Under the pieces are notes generated by a model. The model was given only the letters and a program-made list of their open reading frames with translations. It was not told the origin of the DNA and made no database searches. Position numbers and translations under genes: made by a program. A stretch of DNA of 64,000 bases from Papaver somniferum (lineage: Eukaryota; Streptophyta; Magnoliopsida; Ranunculales; Papaveraceae), in NCBI RefSeq assembly GCF_003573695.1, contig NC_039361.1, positions 135,502,777-135,566,776 on the forward strand, given 5' to 3'. This document shows positions 1 to 11,523 of this stretch, piece after piece; positions within the stretch are counted from its first letter, which is position 1; every line of letters begins with the position of its first letter.

Positions 1-731
1 CTTTCGCGTGCACATATCCTTAAGGAACTTGGCATAAACATGAAGTTGCCTAATTTTATTTAACAAAGTAAGGTTTATGGTAACTTTCTTAAAAACCTCC
101 AATTTGCCATTAAAGTTGGATTCCTTCTTTCTTGGTAATAATAGTTGTGGGTACAAAATTAAGCTTATTAGGGACCATATTGGAATCATCAAAGACTTTA
201 TTAGTTTCCTCAGCTACTGGTGGTCCAGAGGTGTAAACTACAATATGTTCACTATCAGTCATGGTTATTTTCTACCATTGTACTCTTAAGGGTTCTAATG
301 GCATTCACATGACTTGATGATTTATCACCATAAGATACTTCATGAACTCCTCTAGGATTAGGTTGTTTCTGACTAAGAAACTTACCTTTTTCTCTATCTC
401 TCAACAGCTAAGCGATTCGGCCAACCTGGGTTTCTATAATTGCAATAGCTCGAGTGTTTCCTGCAAAGTCTTACAGTTTACCTTATAGAGTTTGTTGAGA
501 AAATTCTTGCAATTCTTGAAATGCTGCAGTGTTGTTAGTTAACCTAGTAAGATATTCACCTTCTTCCCTAAATGGTTCTGAAACTGTGATGAACATGAAG
601 GATTCTTAGTATATCCAAAACCTGTGGGAAGACGTTACCAGACCGACCCTGACTCTGGCCCTTAAACCGGGAAAGATTCGGATGGTTTCTCCAACCATTG
701 TTATAGGTTTCTAAATATGGGTCAAACTTCT
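1..731 (-). pseudogene. Ty3/Gypsy gag remnant, C-terminal part (gypsy-1, left piece)
   Basis: Minus-strand remnant of a plant Gypsy gag. The DNA aligns by eye with the gag C-terminus of the complete element gypsy-2 (about 25510-26260), for example the shared stretch around the residues DPY-ETY-GWRNHPNLS at roughly 640-725. No long frame survives. The alignment stops exactly at 731, where a Copia LTR begins, and resumes at 10627 on the other side of that Copia element, so 1-731 and 10627-11523 were once one gag gene. Gag of this family forms the cytoplasmic particle that packages the element RNA. The 3' part of this element (pol and 3' LTR) lies to the left of the window. Confidence 0.8.
727..731. 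repeat. Target-site duplication CTTCT, left copy (copia-1)
   Basis: CTTCT directly precedes the TGTTAG start of the 5' LTR. The same five bases follow the 3' LTR at 10622-10626. The uninterrupted gypsy-2 copy has a single CTTCT at the equivalent place, which confirms the insertion point. Confidence 0.93.
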
Positions 732-3700
732 TGTTAGAGCATTGCTCGGTCGAACTAGCATGCATTTCTATCTCAAGCATTTTGTCAATGTTAGTGATCA
801 AAACTATAAGTCTTAATTTCTAGTCTACTATAGCTAAGGTCTTGGACTAGGATAGAAAGTGTAGTTGAGCTCAAGAACTCCATGGCAATCATCATAAAAG
901 ACGAAGGACTACTCAAGGAACTGGTGGATCTTCATCGACTAAAAGGTATGTGGAGACTTGAACTTATCTATCACTTAAAAGTCTATTTATCTCCTATCTT
1001 GAGACAAAAGTCGTTTTGCTATATAGACTTAGATTATACACATTTGGTATTTCGAGCCGAGTTTACCTCGCCTATCTATTTCTCGAAATATGTATTGGTA
1101 AGCTTTCTCTTTAGCCAAGTTCATCTTTACCTAGTGATGAAAGTCATGTTATGTTTCAATCACTTTGAAAATTGCTCTGACGAAAAATGGTTTGTGAATA
1201 ACAACTATATACGTCCTCTGAGAATGTTTCAATGATTGAAATGAAAGTTTAGATTATATAACCGTTGGAGGATATAAGCATTGTTGTGGAAACACATATA
1301 TGTATAAGTCCTTATTCCTTGAACCGAAGTTTGCGAACTTTGTTGATCAAGTGAACCGGAGTAGTGCGTGATCTAAGCCCGCGAACTCAGTCCACGAACT
1401 GGCGAAGTTCTCAAACCCGAGAATTTCTGCTGGAGTTTGTAAACTCCATCCGGGAACTTAATTCCGCGAACCCAATCTGCGAACTTGAGTGGGTTATATC
1501 TAAAAACGATGTTGGTGAACTTATTCATATTAACTAAGGAATGCAATTGCAAACCATGGTATATAGTTCATGAACCGATTCAAGTGAATCACATCGTTTT
1601 TGATTCAATTATGTCTTGTGTAGTACATAAGATTTCCTTGCAATTGAACAACTCTCTAACTAGTTCATTTGAGTTATTTGAACTATTTATGGTGAAGAAG
1701 AATATGGTTGATATGAAAGTGACCATATGGCTAACCATTTGGTATTTCGAGCCGAGTTTATCTCGCCTATCTATTTCTCGAAATATGTATTGGTAAGCTT
1801 TCGCTTTAGCCAAGTTCATCTTTACCTAGTGACGAAAGTCATGTTATGTTTCAATCACTTTGAAAATTGCTCTGACGAAAAATGGTTTGTGAATAACAAC
1901 TATATACGTCCTCTGAGAATGTTTCAATGATTGAAATGAAAGTTTAGATTATATAACCGTTGGAGGATATAAGCATTGTTGTGGAAACACATATATGTAT
2001 AAGTCCTTATTCCTTGAACCGAAGTTTGCGAACTTTGTTGATCAAGTGAACCGGAGTAGTGCGTGATCTAAGTCCGCGAACTGGTGAAGTTCTCAAACCC
2101 GAGAATTTCTGTTGGAGTTTGTAAACTCCATCCGGGAACTTAATTCCGCGAACCCAGTCCGCGAACTTGAGTAGGTTATATCTAAAAACTATGTTGGTGA
2201 ACTTATTCATATTAACTAAGGAATGCAATTGCAAATCGTGGCTATATAGTTCATGAACCGATTCAAGTGAATCACATCGTTTTTGCTTCAATTATGTCTT
2301 TTGTAGTACATAAGATTTCCTTGTAATTGAACCACTCTCTAACTAGTTCATTTGAGTCATTTGAACTAATTATGTTGAAGAAGAATATGGTTGATATGAA
2401 AGTGATCATATGGCTAACCATTTGGTTAACTATTGTTGAACCAACTAATGTACAAGTTTGGGTACGGTTACACAAGCCTAGAAACGTGCATTTCATTTGT
2501 GTATAACAAGCTATGTTTTTGATCTAACGGTTGATAAATATTAGCTTGAATCTAATCAGGTTTTCATCTAATGGTGAATATTGAATGCTTTCTTACGAAG
2601 CTAACATTGATTGCAAACCCTGACTTGAAAGACTACATAAGGAAGAACTCAAGCAACTGGGAAACTTAATCCCCGCACATTCTGTGTGATACTAGTTGTT
2701 CTAATCTAGATTCGATTCTCCTTTAACCTTTGGTTTCTTCTTCTAAACCAGGTTAACGACTTAAAGACTTCATTGGGATTTTGAAGCCAGACCGATACTA
2801 CTTTATTGTAGTTGTGTGATATGATCTTGCTGTTTCTATCGTACGAGTACAATTGCAATAATTGGCTTGAGATTTCTATCTGCGATAGGCAAGATAAAAA
2901 GTAATCACAAATATCTTCGTCTCATCGTTTGTGATTCCACAATATCTTTTCTCGTTGCGTCGATTAAGACTATTGTGAGATGATTTATAATACTAGGCTG
3001 TTTTTTGGGAATATAAGTCTGGGTTATCATTTGGTTCCTGTTCACCTTGATTTATCAAAAGACGGAACAAAACTCGTAGGTATATTCGTGGGAAACGGAT
3101 TTATCTATTACCGTAGACTTTTCTGTGTGATACAAATTTGTTTATTAAAGTCTTCGAATTTGGGTCGTAGCAACTCTTAGTTGTAGGTGAGATCAGCTAA
3201 GGAATCAAGTACGTAGTATCCTGCTGGGATCAGAGACATAGGAGCATAATTGTACCTTGGATCAGCGTGAGATTGGTTGGGGTTCGACTACAGTCCAGGC
3301 CGAAGTTAGTTTGGAGTAGGCTAGTGTCTGTAGCGTCTTAATACAGTGTGTGTTCAATATGGACTAAGTCCCGGGGTTTTTATACATTTGCGGTTTCCTC
3401 GTTAACAAAATTATGGTGTCTGTGTTATTTCTTTTCCGTATTATATTTTGTTATATAATTGAAATATCACAGGTTGTGAGTTGTTCAATCAATTAGAATA
3501 TCCGACCTTTTGGTTGTTGATTTAAATTGATTGACACTTGGATATTGGTCTTTGGTACCATCCAAGTTATCTCTCTAGTATTTGATAAAGACTCGCAGAT
3601 TTCAATTTTCTTGAGTATATATCAAATCGAGAGATTGAGATATAAACTCTTTGATATAATTTTTATCTAGATTGAGTCTGGCTGTCTAGTTGATTCTCTA

Positions 3701-3776
3701 GAAAGTATATTGGAGTTTTTCCATACAGATTGCTGAGCGAAATATTGGGTGTGGTTGTTAGACCCCCGCTTTTTCA
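732..3776 (+). repeat. 5' LTR of copia-1 with an internal tandem duplication
   Basis: 3,045 bp, from TGTTAGAGC to TTTTTCA. It matches the 3' LTR (8272-10621, 2,350 bp) except for an extra copy of a ~695-bp segment. The many small open frames inside (for example 882-1235 and 2007-2291) recur at matching positions in the 3' LTR, carry no domain I recognise, and are not counted as genes. A motif containing CGAACT recurs at least five times at about 1330-1485. The LTR should hold the element promoter, but I could not place a TATA box with confidence. Confidence 0.93.
1041..2418 (+). repeat. ~695-bp tandem duplication within the 5' LTR
   Basis: Two head-to-tail units, 1041-1735 and 1736-2418. The 8-mer CATTTGGT lies at 1041-1048, at the junction 1736-1743 and after the second unit at 2419-2426. 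The 3' LTR has only one unit (start near 8582), so the duplication arose in this LTR after integration. The small length difference between units comes mainly from a short indel near 1385 (the first unit has an extra CGAACT-type repeat). Confidence 0.9.
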
Positions 3777-3778
3777 AT

Positions 3779-3791
3779 CGGTATCAGAGCA
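3779..3791 (+). promoter_or_regulatory. Primer-binding site of copia-1 (initiator tRNA-Met type)
   Basis: Two bases after the LTR end the sequence reads CGGTATCAGAGC, one base off the usual plant Copia site TGGTATCAGAGC, which pairs with the 3' end of initiator tRNA-Met and primes minus-strand DNA synthesis. The reverse complement of the same site occurs at 49297-49308 in copia-2. Confidence 0.85.
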
Positions 3792-3842
3792 GGCAAACAC
3801 GTTTAAGACCTTACAAGTCTGTGTTTGTAGCGATCTGACTCT

Positions 3843-4530
3843 ATGGAAGATAAAGTCTCTTGTAACGCTTCACCAGGTTTAAAAACCAATCGCATAAGAA
3901 GTTCTGATAAACTGGTTATTCTCCAGAAAAGGTTGGATGAACAAATCCGGATCAATTCTGATCTTGTTGCGGAAATTGCAATACTTAAGGATTTGAAACC
4001 CATCTTAAATCCGTTAATGGATGTGAGTGACTCCATTCGTTCCTCTCTGAAGAACGATCTTATATCAGGTGATAAACAACGATTAAATGTTGTGAAAACT
4101 GATATGACTAAGAACTGCTCTGCCAAACTAAAAGGTGTTGGCCCATGTTTGTTTTATGATTCCTCTAATCACTTTCAACATAATTGTGTGTCTTTTCAAA
4201 AGATACTAAAAGTTGCAAGTGATCTTCACAAGAAAACTAAACAACTCGTTGCTTCTCTAAAAAGACATGCAAAACTATCAGGAAATCCTAAACAGAATAG
4301 TACTGATAGTATGGGAGATTTTGCTTTAAAATCAACATCACCTTTTCAGTGGTTTCTTGACAGTGGATGTAGCAGACATATGACAGGTGATCTCACTTGG
4401 TTTGTTTCTTCAGACGACTATGAAGGCGGACCAGTAACATTCGGAGATGGGAGTTGTTGCTATATAATCAAGAAGGGAACGATCAAATTACCTGGCGTAC
4501 CTGAAATACATGATGTAGTCTACTGTAAAA
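3843..4530 (+). pseudogene. Copia gag (shortened) and aspartic protease, copia-1
   Basis: The frame opens with MEDKVS directly after a leader that matches copia-2's gag leader, but the UBN2-type gag core seen in copia-2 is absent. The protein jumps to a charged, probably coiled-coil stretch (about residues 28-60) and then the zinc knuckle near residues 103-115. In that knuckle (C-x2-Y-x4-H-x4-C) the second cysteine is a tyrosine. The protease follows, with the active-site triad D-S-G at about 4357-4365 in the context FLDSGCSRHMTG. A frameshift near 4530 moves reading to the next frame. Gag forms the particle and the protease cuts the polyprotein. This copy is defective in both length and reading frame. 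Confidence 0.85.
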
Positions 4531-4533
4531 GGT

Positions 4534-5927
4534 ATGACTGCAAATCTTCTGTCTGTGAGTAAAATTTGTGACAAAGGCCATCGAGTTGTCTTCAATGCAA
4601 ATGGATGTGATATTGTAGACAAAACTGGGAAAGTAATTTTTCAGGGAATTCGTGGTAAAAATAACTGTTATCTTCTAGATACTCAGTTCAGCAATTATTG
4701 CAATTTTACTAAGGTGGAATCTACACATCTTTGGCATGAATGTTTTGGTCACATCAACTATCGTCTTCTAACTAAGATCATTAACAAAAAAACTTGTTAG
4801 AGGCGTTCCCAAAATCAATGCAAAGATTGAAGGTGTATATGGTGCCTGTCAAAAGGGTAAACAAACGAAAGTTCACCATAAATCATCTCGAGATATTCTC
4901 ACTAAAGCTCCACTTGATTTAATTCATATGGATCTCTTCGGACCAATTCAACAACCTATTGTTGCTGGTAAGAAGTATGCTTTGGTTATGGTAGATGATT
5001 ATACCAGGTTCACTTGGGTTGCGTTCATATATCATAAAAATGAAACCCTTGATGAATTCAAGATTATTGTTAATAGAATCCAGAACGAACAAGGTCGCAA
5101 ACTAAAGAAAATTAGAAGCGACCGTGGAACTGAATTAAAGGACCTAAGGTGTTTGAATTTTGTGACGAACTGGAATTATTCAACAATATTCTAGACCTAT
5201 TACTCCTCAAGCTAATGGAGTTGCAGAAAGAAAGAACAGAAACATTCAGGAAATGGCCAGGGCAATGTTCCATAAAAAAAACTTACCTTTAAGATTTTGG
5301 GGAGAAGCTGTCTTTACAGCATGCTATTTGATCAACCGTGTCTATTTACGGTATAAAACCCTCAACACTCTTTATGAGTTGTGGTACGGTAGAAAACCCA
5401 ACTTGCACTATCTTAGAGTGTTTGGTAGTAAATGCTACATTCTAAAAGATCGAGAACAGAGAGGGAAATTTGATACCAAAAGTGATGAAGGTATCTTCCT
5501 TGAATATGCTTCTGATAGTCGTGGTTTTCGAGTATTTAATCTTAGAACCCAGTTCATGATGGAATCTGCTAATGTTGATATTAGTAATTTTCATCATGAT
5601 AATCCTCCTGCTGAATTGCCTCCAACTGAGACAATTTAGAAATTCAAAGAAATACCGGAATCAGTTGAAGTCATCCCAACTGTTACTGATCCTGATATTT
5701 CTAGTGACGAGGAGAAGAGCACTGATCAGGCTACTCTTAACGAACAAGAACGTGTCCCTCCAGGACACCTATGGGTTCAAAGGAATCATGATCCCAACAG
5801 TATTATTGGAGAAAGAGATTCTACTGCTAAAACGAGAGGACAACTTCAAAATATTTGCAATTTTGGTTGTTATCTGTCACATATAGAACAAAGAAATATT
5901 GATGAAGCTCTTAGAGATCCCTTTTGG
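4534..5927 (+). pseudogene. Copia integrase region, copia-1
   Basis: Continues the polyprotein after a frameshift. The GAG-pre-integrase zinc-binding segment has LWHECFGH at about 4729-4752 and the later cysteine GACQKGK near 4840. The catalytic core follows: D in HMDLFGP (about 4928), D in RSDRGTE (about 5117) and E in GVAERKN (about 5224), so the D,D,E triad is still readable across frames. Lesions: a frameshift in an A-run near 4790, another near 5160, and an in-frame TAG at 5637-5639. The stretch from 5640 to 5927 reads as a polar linker before the RT. Integrase inserts the cDNA into the host chromosome; this one cannot be made as one protein. Confidence 0.88.
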
Positions 5928-7385
5928 GTGAATGCAATGCATGAAGAGTTAAATCAATTTCAAAGACAAGACGTATGGGAACTTGTACCTTGTCCCTCCA
6001 ATGTTAATATCGTTGGTACGAAATGGATATTCAAGAACAAGTCTGATGAATTTGGCACAATTGTCAGAAATAAAGCCAGACTTGTCGCTCAAGGATATTC
6101 ATCAATTGAAGGTATCGACTTTGACGAAACCTTTGCTCCTGTGGCACGCCTTGAATCCATTAGACTTTTATTAGCTCATGCTTGTTTTCTCAAGGTTAAA
6201 CTTTTCCAAATGGATATTAAATCCGCGTTCCTAAACGGAATTTTAAAGGAAGAAATCTATGTTGCTCAACCTAAAGGATTTGAAAACAGTGATTTCCCAG
6301 ATCACGTCCTTAAGCTCAAAAAGGCATTGTATGGGTTAAAACAAGCACCTAGAGCCTGATTTGAAAAACTTACCACTTCTCTTATTAGGAAAGGTTTTTC
6401 AAGAGGCGGAGCTGATAAAACTTTGTTTAACAAATGGAGTGGGAAAGATGTTGTCATTTCTCAAGCCTATGTAGATGATATCATCTATGGTTCAACTTCT
6501 GAGAAGCTTGCAAAGGATTTCCAAATTTCACTTGCTAAAGAATTTGAAATGAGCAATGTTGGTGAATTAAAGTTCTTCTTAGGATTATAAATTCAACAAC
6601 ATAAGGATGGAATTTACTTATCCCAAGAAAAGTATGCAAGGGATCTTGTGACAATATTCGGCCTGGATAAGTCTTCTCCAAAACTGACACCTATGCCTAC
6701 TACTGGTAAACTGCATAGAGATGAGAAAGGAGTAAAAGTAGATCAAAAATTGTATCGATATATTATTGGTACTCTTCTATATCTTAAAGTTACTAGACCT
6801 GATATTTCTTTTAGTATTGGTTGTTGTGCTAGATTTCAGGCTGATCCGAAGGAATCTCATCTTGCAGCTGCAAAAAGGATCATACGATATGTCAATCACA
6901 CTGTCGGGTATGGTCTATCCTACACTTTTGATACTAATACTGACCTTTCTGCCTATTCTGATGCTGATTGGGCAGGATGTGTAGAAGACAGAAAAAGTAC
7001 ATCATGGGGTTTCTACTATGTAGGACTGAATCTTGTGGCTTGGCATAGCAAAAAACAAAATTCGCAATCCCTGTCTACATGCGAAGCAGAGTATATTGCT
7101 GCTGGGTCATGTGGTACCCAATTCCTATGGATGAAACAAATGCTGGATGACTATGGAGTTGATACTGGAATAATGAAGATCTTTTGTGATAACTCTAGTG
7201 CGATTCGAATCACTGAGAATCCCGTTGAGCACTCAAGAACAAAGCACATTGATATAAGGTACCATTTTTTCGAGATCTTTATGAGAATGGTATCATAAAC
7301 ATGGAATTTTTTCCTTCCGAACAACAATTGGCTGATATTCTCACCAAACCATTAGACACTGCTACATTTCAACACTTACGGTAGT
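5928..7385 (+). pseudogene. Copia reverse transcriptase and RNase H, copia-1
   Basis: RT motifs run in order: the WELVP start, KARLVAQGY, FAPVARLESIR, the first catalytic Asp in FQMDIKSAFLNG (about 6209-6240), LKKALYGLKQAPRA, and the YVDD box near 6470. In-frame stops occur at 6357-6359 (TGA) and 6588-6590 (TAA). RNase H follows, with YSDADWAG (about 6955), STCEAEYIAAGS (about 7075) and the final SRTKHIDIRYHF (about 7232-7266). A frameshift in a T-run near 7265 is followed by the conserved tail reading ADILTKPL in another frame. These enzymes make the cDNA and degrade its RNA template; this copy is dead. Confidence 0.92.
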
Positions 7386-8259
7386 CTATTGATGTTGTTT
7401 TGGTTCATTAGTTGTTTTCATGAATCATGCCCCCGTGCTTATCTCGATCTTTTGGGCAATTGAGTTGGAACTCCAGTATGGGTTTACTTCAAGTTTGCTT
7501 TTTTTTACGTAGGATGATTTTCTGTCAAGTTGTTTAGTGTGTTATGTCCAAAGAAATCCTTCTTTTATTTTTGAAATTAAAGTCGCTCTTATTGTTCTTT
7601 CGGGAATGACATTTTATGGGGGAGAGTTCTTAATTGAACTTGTGCTTAATTGCCAAATCTTTGTGGGGAGTGCGGCTGTGGAATATTATAGGGGTTATCT
7701 TGTATCTTTATAGACTCCTTGATGAATGCATTTAGATTCGTCTTTATGATTGCATCTAAATAAGATGATATATGCTTTCTTTTGGTCATGAAATGTCTCT
7801 TTCGGAATTTTCATTAGGATCTCGTTCTTGTTCCTTTTCCAATTTTATTGACAAAAGGGGGAGAATTAATATGTAGTTCACACTACAAATACATATGGTT
7901 TCGGATCATTATGTAAGGGGGAGTGGTTTCCATGTGAGATGGGGTATTGACTAAGGGGGAGTGACATATCACCATATTATTGTTGTTAAAGTTGTGGTAC
8001 AATTGAACTTTGACGTTGTGTAATGATACTATGACATTGTACAACAATGAGTGAGAACTCTTGTTTTCTCGTTGTTATAGCTACGGATTTTCAACAACGA
8101 TGATGCTAAACTTACAACCTTTAGGATCATTGGAGTACTTGGAAGTGACGAAGATTTCGAGTAACGTTGAAGATTAGGTATGTGGAATAGGAGCCACAAA
8201 AGTTTATTTATATATTTTTTGTATTCCATATGTATTGATAGTTTTTTCACTAAAATGAC
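7386..8259 (+). other. Non-coding 3' region of copia-1
   Basis: No convincing open frame. Several purine-rich GGGGGAG tracts (for example near 7617, 7857, 7916 and 7956) precede the true polypurine tract. The reverse complement of much of this stretch lies at about 45670-46350 in copia-2, so it belongs to the element and is not a captured gene. No env-like frame was found here. Confidence 0.7.
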
Positions 8260-8270
8260 AAAGGGGGAGA
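8260..8270 (+). promoter_or_regulatory. Polypurine tract of copia-1
   Basis: AAAGGGGGAGA, one base before the 3' LTR. This purine run resists RNase H and primes plus-strand synthesis. It has the expected position next to TGTTAGAGC at 8272. Confidence 0.9.
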
Positions 8271-8271
8271 T

Positions 8272-10621
8272 TGTTAGAGCATTGCTCGGTCGAACTCGCA
8301 TGCGTTGCTATCTCAAGCATGTTTGTCAATGTTAGTGATCAAAACTATAAGTCTTGATTTCTAGTCTACTATAGCTAAGGTCTTGGACTAGGATATAAAG
8401 TGTAGTTGAGATCAAGAACTCCATGGAAATCATCATACAAGACGAAGGACTACTCAAGGAACTGGTGGATCTTCATCGACTAAAAGGTATGTGGAGACTT
8501 GAACTTATCTATCAATCAAAAGTCTATTTATCTCCTATCTTGAGACAAAAGTCGTTTTGCTATATAGACTTAGATTATACACATTTGGTATTTCGAGCCG
8601 AGTTTATCTCGCCTATCTATTTCTCGAAATATGTATTGGTAAGCTTTCGCTTTAGCCAAGTTCATCTTTACCTAGTGACGAAAGTCATGTTATGTTTCAA
8701 TCACTTTGAAAATTGCTCTGACGAAAAATGGTTTGTGAATAACAACTATATACGTCACATGAGAATGTTTCAATGATTGAAATGAAAGTTTAGATTATAT
8801 AACCGTTGGAGGATATAAGCATTGTTGTGGAAACACATATATGTATAAGTCCTTATTCCTTGAACCGAAGTTTGCGAACTTTGTTGATCAAGTGAAACGG
8901 AGTAGTGCGTGATCTAAGTCCGCGAACTGGTGAAGTTCTCAAAACCGAGAATTTCTGCTGGGGGTTGTAAACTCCATCCGGGAACTTAATTCCGCGAACC
9001 CAGTCCGCGAACTTGAGTAGGTTATATCTAAAAACGATGTTGGTGAACTTATTCATATTAACTAAGGAATGCAATTGCAAATCGTGGCTATATAGTTCAT
9101 GAACCGATTCAAGTAAATCACATCGTTTTTGCTTCAATTATGTCTTTTGTAGTACATAAGATTTCCTTGCAATTGAACCACTCTCTAACTAGTTCATTTG
9201 AGTCATTTGAACTAATTATGGTGAAGAAGAATATGGTTGATATGAAAGTGATCATATGGCTAACCATTTGGTTAACTATTGTTGAACCAACTAATGTACA
9301 AGTTTGGGTACGGTTACACAAGCCTAGAAACGTGCATTTCATTTGTGTATAACAAGCTATGTTTTTGATTTAACGGTTGATAAATATTAGCTTGAATCTA
9401 ATCAGGTTTTCATCTAACGGTGAATATTAAATTCTTTGTTACCAAGCTAACATTGATTGCAAACCCTGATTTGAAAGACTATATAAGGGAGAACTCTAGC
9501 AACTGGGAAACCTAATCCCCACATATTCTGTGTGAAACTAGTTGTGCTAAGCTAGATTCGATTCTCCTTTAACCTTTGGTTTCTTCTTCTAAACCAGGTT
9601 AACGACTTAAAGAATTCATTGGGATTATGAAGCCGGACCGATACTACTTTCTTGTAGTTGTGTGATCTGATCTTGTTGTTTCTATCGTACGAGTACAATT
9701 ATAATAATTGGCTTGAGATTTCTCTCTCCGATAGGCAAGATAAAAAGTAATCACAAACATCTTCGTCTCATCGTTTGTGATTCCACAATATCTTTTTTCG
9801 TTGCGTCGATTAAGACTATTGTGAGGTGATTGATAATACTAGGCTGTTCTTCGGGAATATAATTCCGGGTTATTAATTGGTTCATGTTCACCTTGATTTA
9901 TCAAAAGATGGAACAAAAATCGTAGGTATATTCGTGGGAGACGGATTTATCTATTACCGTAGACTTTTCTGTGTGATACCGATTTGTTTATTAAAGTCTT
10001 CGACTTTGGGTCGTGGCAACTCTTAGTTGTGGGTGAGATCAACTAAGGGAATTAAGTACGTAGTATCCTGCTGGGATTAGAGACGTAGGAGCATAACTGT
10101 ACCTTGGATCAGTATGAGATCGGTTGGGGTTCAACTACAGTCCATACCGAAGTTAGTTTGGAGTAGGCTAGTGTATGTAGCGGCTTAATACAGTGTGTGT
10201 TCAATATGGACTAGGTCCTGGGGTTTTTCTGCGTTTGCGGTTTCCTCGTTTAAAAAATTCTGGTGTCAGTGTTATTTCTTTTCCGCATTATATTTTGTTA
10301 TATAATTGAAATATCACAGGTTGTGCGTTGTTCAATCAATTAGAATATCCGACCTTTTGGTTGTTTATTTAGATTGATTGACACTTGGATATTGGTCTTT
10401 GGTACCATCCAAGTTATCTCTCTAGTATTTGATAAAGACTCGCAGATTTCTATTTGCTTGAGTATATATCAAATCGAGAGATTGAGATATAAACTCTTTG
10501 ATATACTTTTTATCTTGATTGAGTCTGACTGTCTAGTTGATTCTCTAGAAAGTATATTGGAGTTTGTCCATACAGATTTCTAAGCGAAATATTGGGTGTG
10601 GTAGTTAGACCCCCGTTTTCA
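8272..10621 (+). repeat. 3' LTR of copia-1
   Basis: 2,350 bp from TGTTAGAGC to GTTTTCA, very similar to the 5' LTR but without its 695-bp duplication. It is directly followed by the duplicated CTTCT and then by gypsy-1 gag. Confidence 0.93.
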
Positions 10622-10626
10622 CTTCT
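10622..10626. repeat. Target-site duplication CTTCT, right copy (copia-1)
   Basis: Second copy of the five bases found at 727-731. Gypsy gag sequence resumes at once (GATTATAGAATC; gypsy-2 reads GACGGTTATCGAATC at the same place). Confidence 0.93.
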
Positions 10627-11523
10627 GATTATAGAATCTAGTGTTATTCTAAAGAGCATGAGCTTGCTCTTCAACATTCTGTCCTTCCCGAAAAGACTTG
10701 GGCTCTATTCTACCACTAGTTTGACTCAATTCTAAAGCTTCAAACCTTTTTTATATTGCTGCAATTTTGGCATATGCTTCAAAGTTTTCTTCTACCCTAT
10801 TAATGTTTATTTTACTTAGAAGAATTGTTTTTTAGGGTTTCCTACTATTTTCCCATTGCTGAGTCTTTTCAACGATTTCATTCAAGAATGTTATCACACC
10901 GTCAACAGTTTTATTTTCAAACCCACACGTGTACAAAGATTCATCCATGGTTATTGTTGGATAATATAAACCCTTATAAAGGATCTGAACTAGCTTAACC
11001 TTTTTTAAGCCATGATGAGGACATTGTGCCAGTAAATCATTGAACCTTTTCAAATACCTATATAAAGACTCTCTCTCTCTATCTTATTGAGCAAATGTGC
11101 AAATCTACTTCCTAATAGATGATGTTTTGTGCCAAGGAAAAAACTTCTTGGAAAATGCAGATGTAAGTTGTTCATATGTTAAAATTTACTCAGAAGTCAA
11201 ACTATATATCCAAGATTTGGTTTTGTCTCTCAGGGGAAAAGGAAATAACCTAAGTTTCAATGCTTCATCATCTAGGTCTTTGATCCTGATAGTACTATAG
11301 ATTTCCTCATAATCCTTAACATGGAAATAAGGGTTTTCATTTTCTTTCCCTAAAAATATTGAGAGCATCTGTATGGTTTCAGTTCATAGTTTGCTTCAAT
11401 GTCAGCTAACCTGATACAAGATGGACGATTAATCCTGGTGGGATTCAATAAAGTTCTTAAAGTTTCCATTTATGGCACTATCAAAGGATTATGAGTAACT
11501 TTCCCGGTAGCGACGCCAAAAAT
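10627..11523 (-). pseudogene. Ty3/Gypsy gag remnant, N-terminal part (gypsy-1, right piece) and primer site
   Basis: Minus-strand frames at 10832-11053 (FNDLLAQCPHHGL, QILYKGL, TQQWENSR) and 11186-11368 (FLGKENENPYFHV, LKLRLFPFPLRDK) are two broken blocks of a retrotransposon gag domain and match gypsy-2 gag. Compared with gypsy-2, the long leader between gag and LTR is missing: the sequence passes from gag near 11490 almost directly to a degenerate primer site at about 11500-11516 (TCCCGGTAGCGACGCCA), a decayed tRNA-Asp-type site. A deletion removed roughly the 5' leader and the gag start. Confidence 0.82.

Larger units (their letters stand above)
732..10621 (+). mobile_element. Complete but dead Ty1/Copia retrotransposon (copia-1), SIRE/Maximus-like
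   Basis: A 9.9-kb plus-strand Copia element with all structural hallmarks: 5' LTR 732-3776, primer-binding site, gag-protease-integrase-RT-RNase H in Copia order, a long non-coding 3' stretch, a polypurine tract, and 3' LTR 8272-10621, flanked by CTTCT on both sides. Both LTRs start TGTTAGAGC and end TTTTCA. The long LTRs and the pol sequence (AYVDD, then the RNase H stretch with CEAEYIAAGS) suggest the SIRE/Maximus lineage; that assignment is from memory of the family. The coding region has at least eight disabling lesions, so the copy cannot move by itself. It sits inside the gag of an older Gypsy element. Confidence 0.93.

Noticed and set aside
882..1235. Open frame of 117 codons, with close copies at 1727-1930 and 8423-8776
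   Set aside because: All copies lie in the LTRs of copia-1 and follow from LTR duplication. No domain, and no codon pattern that would suggest a gene.
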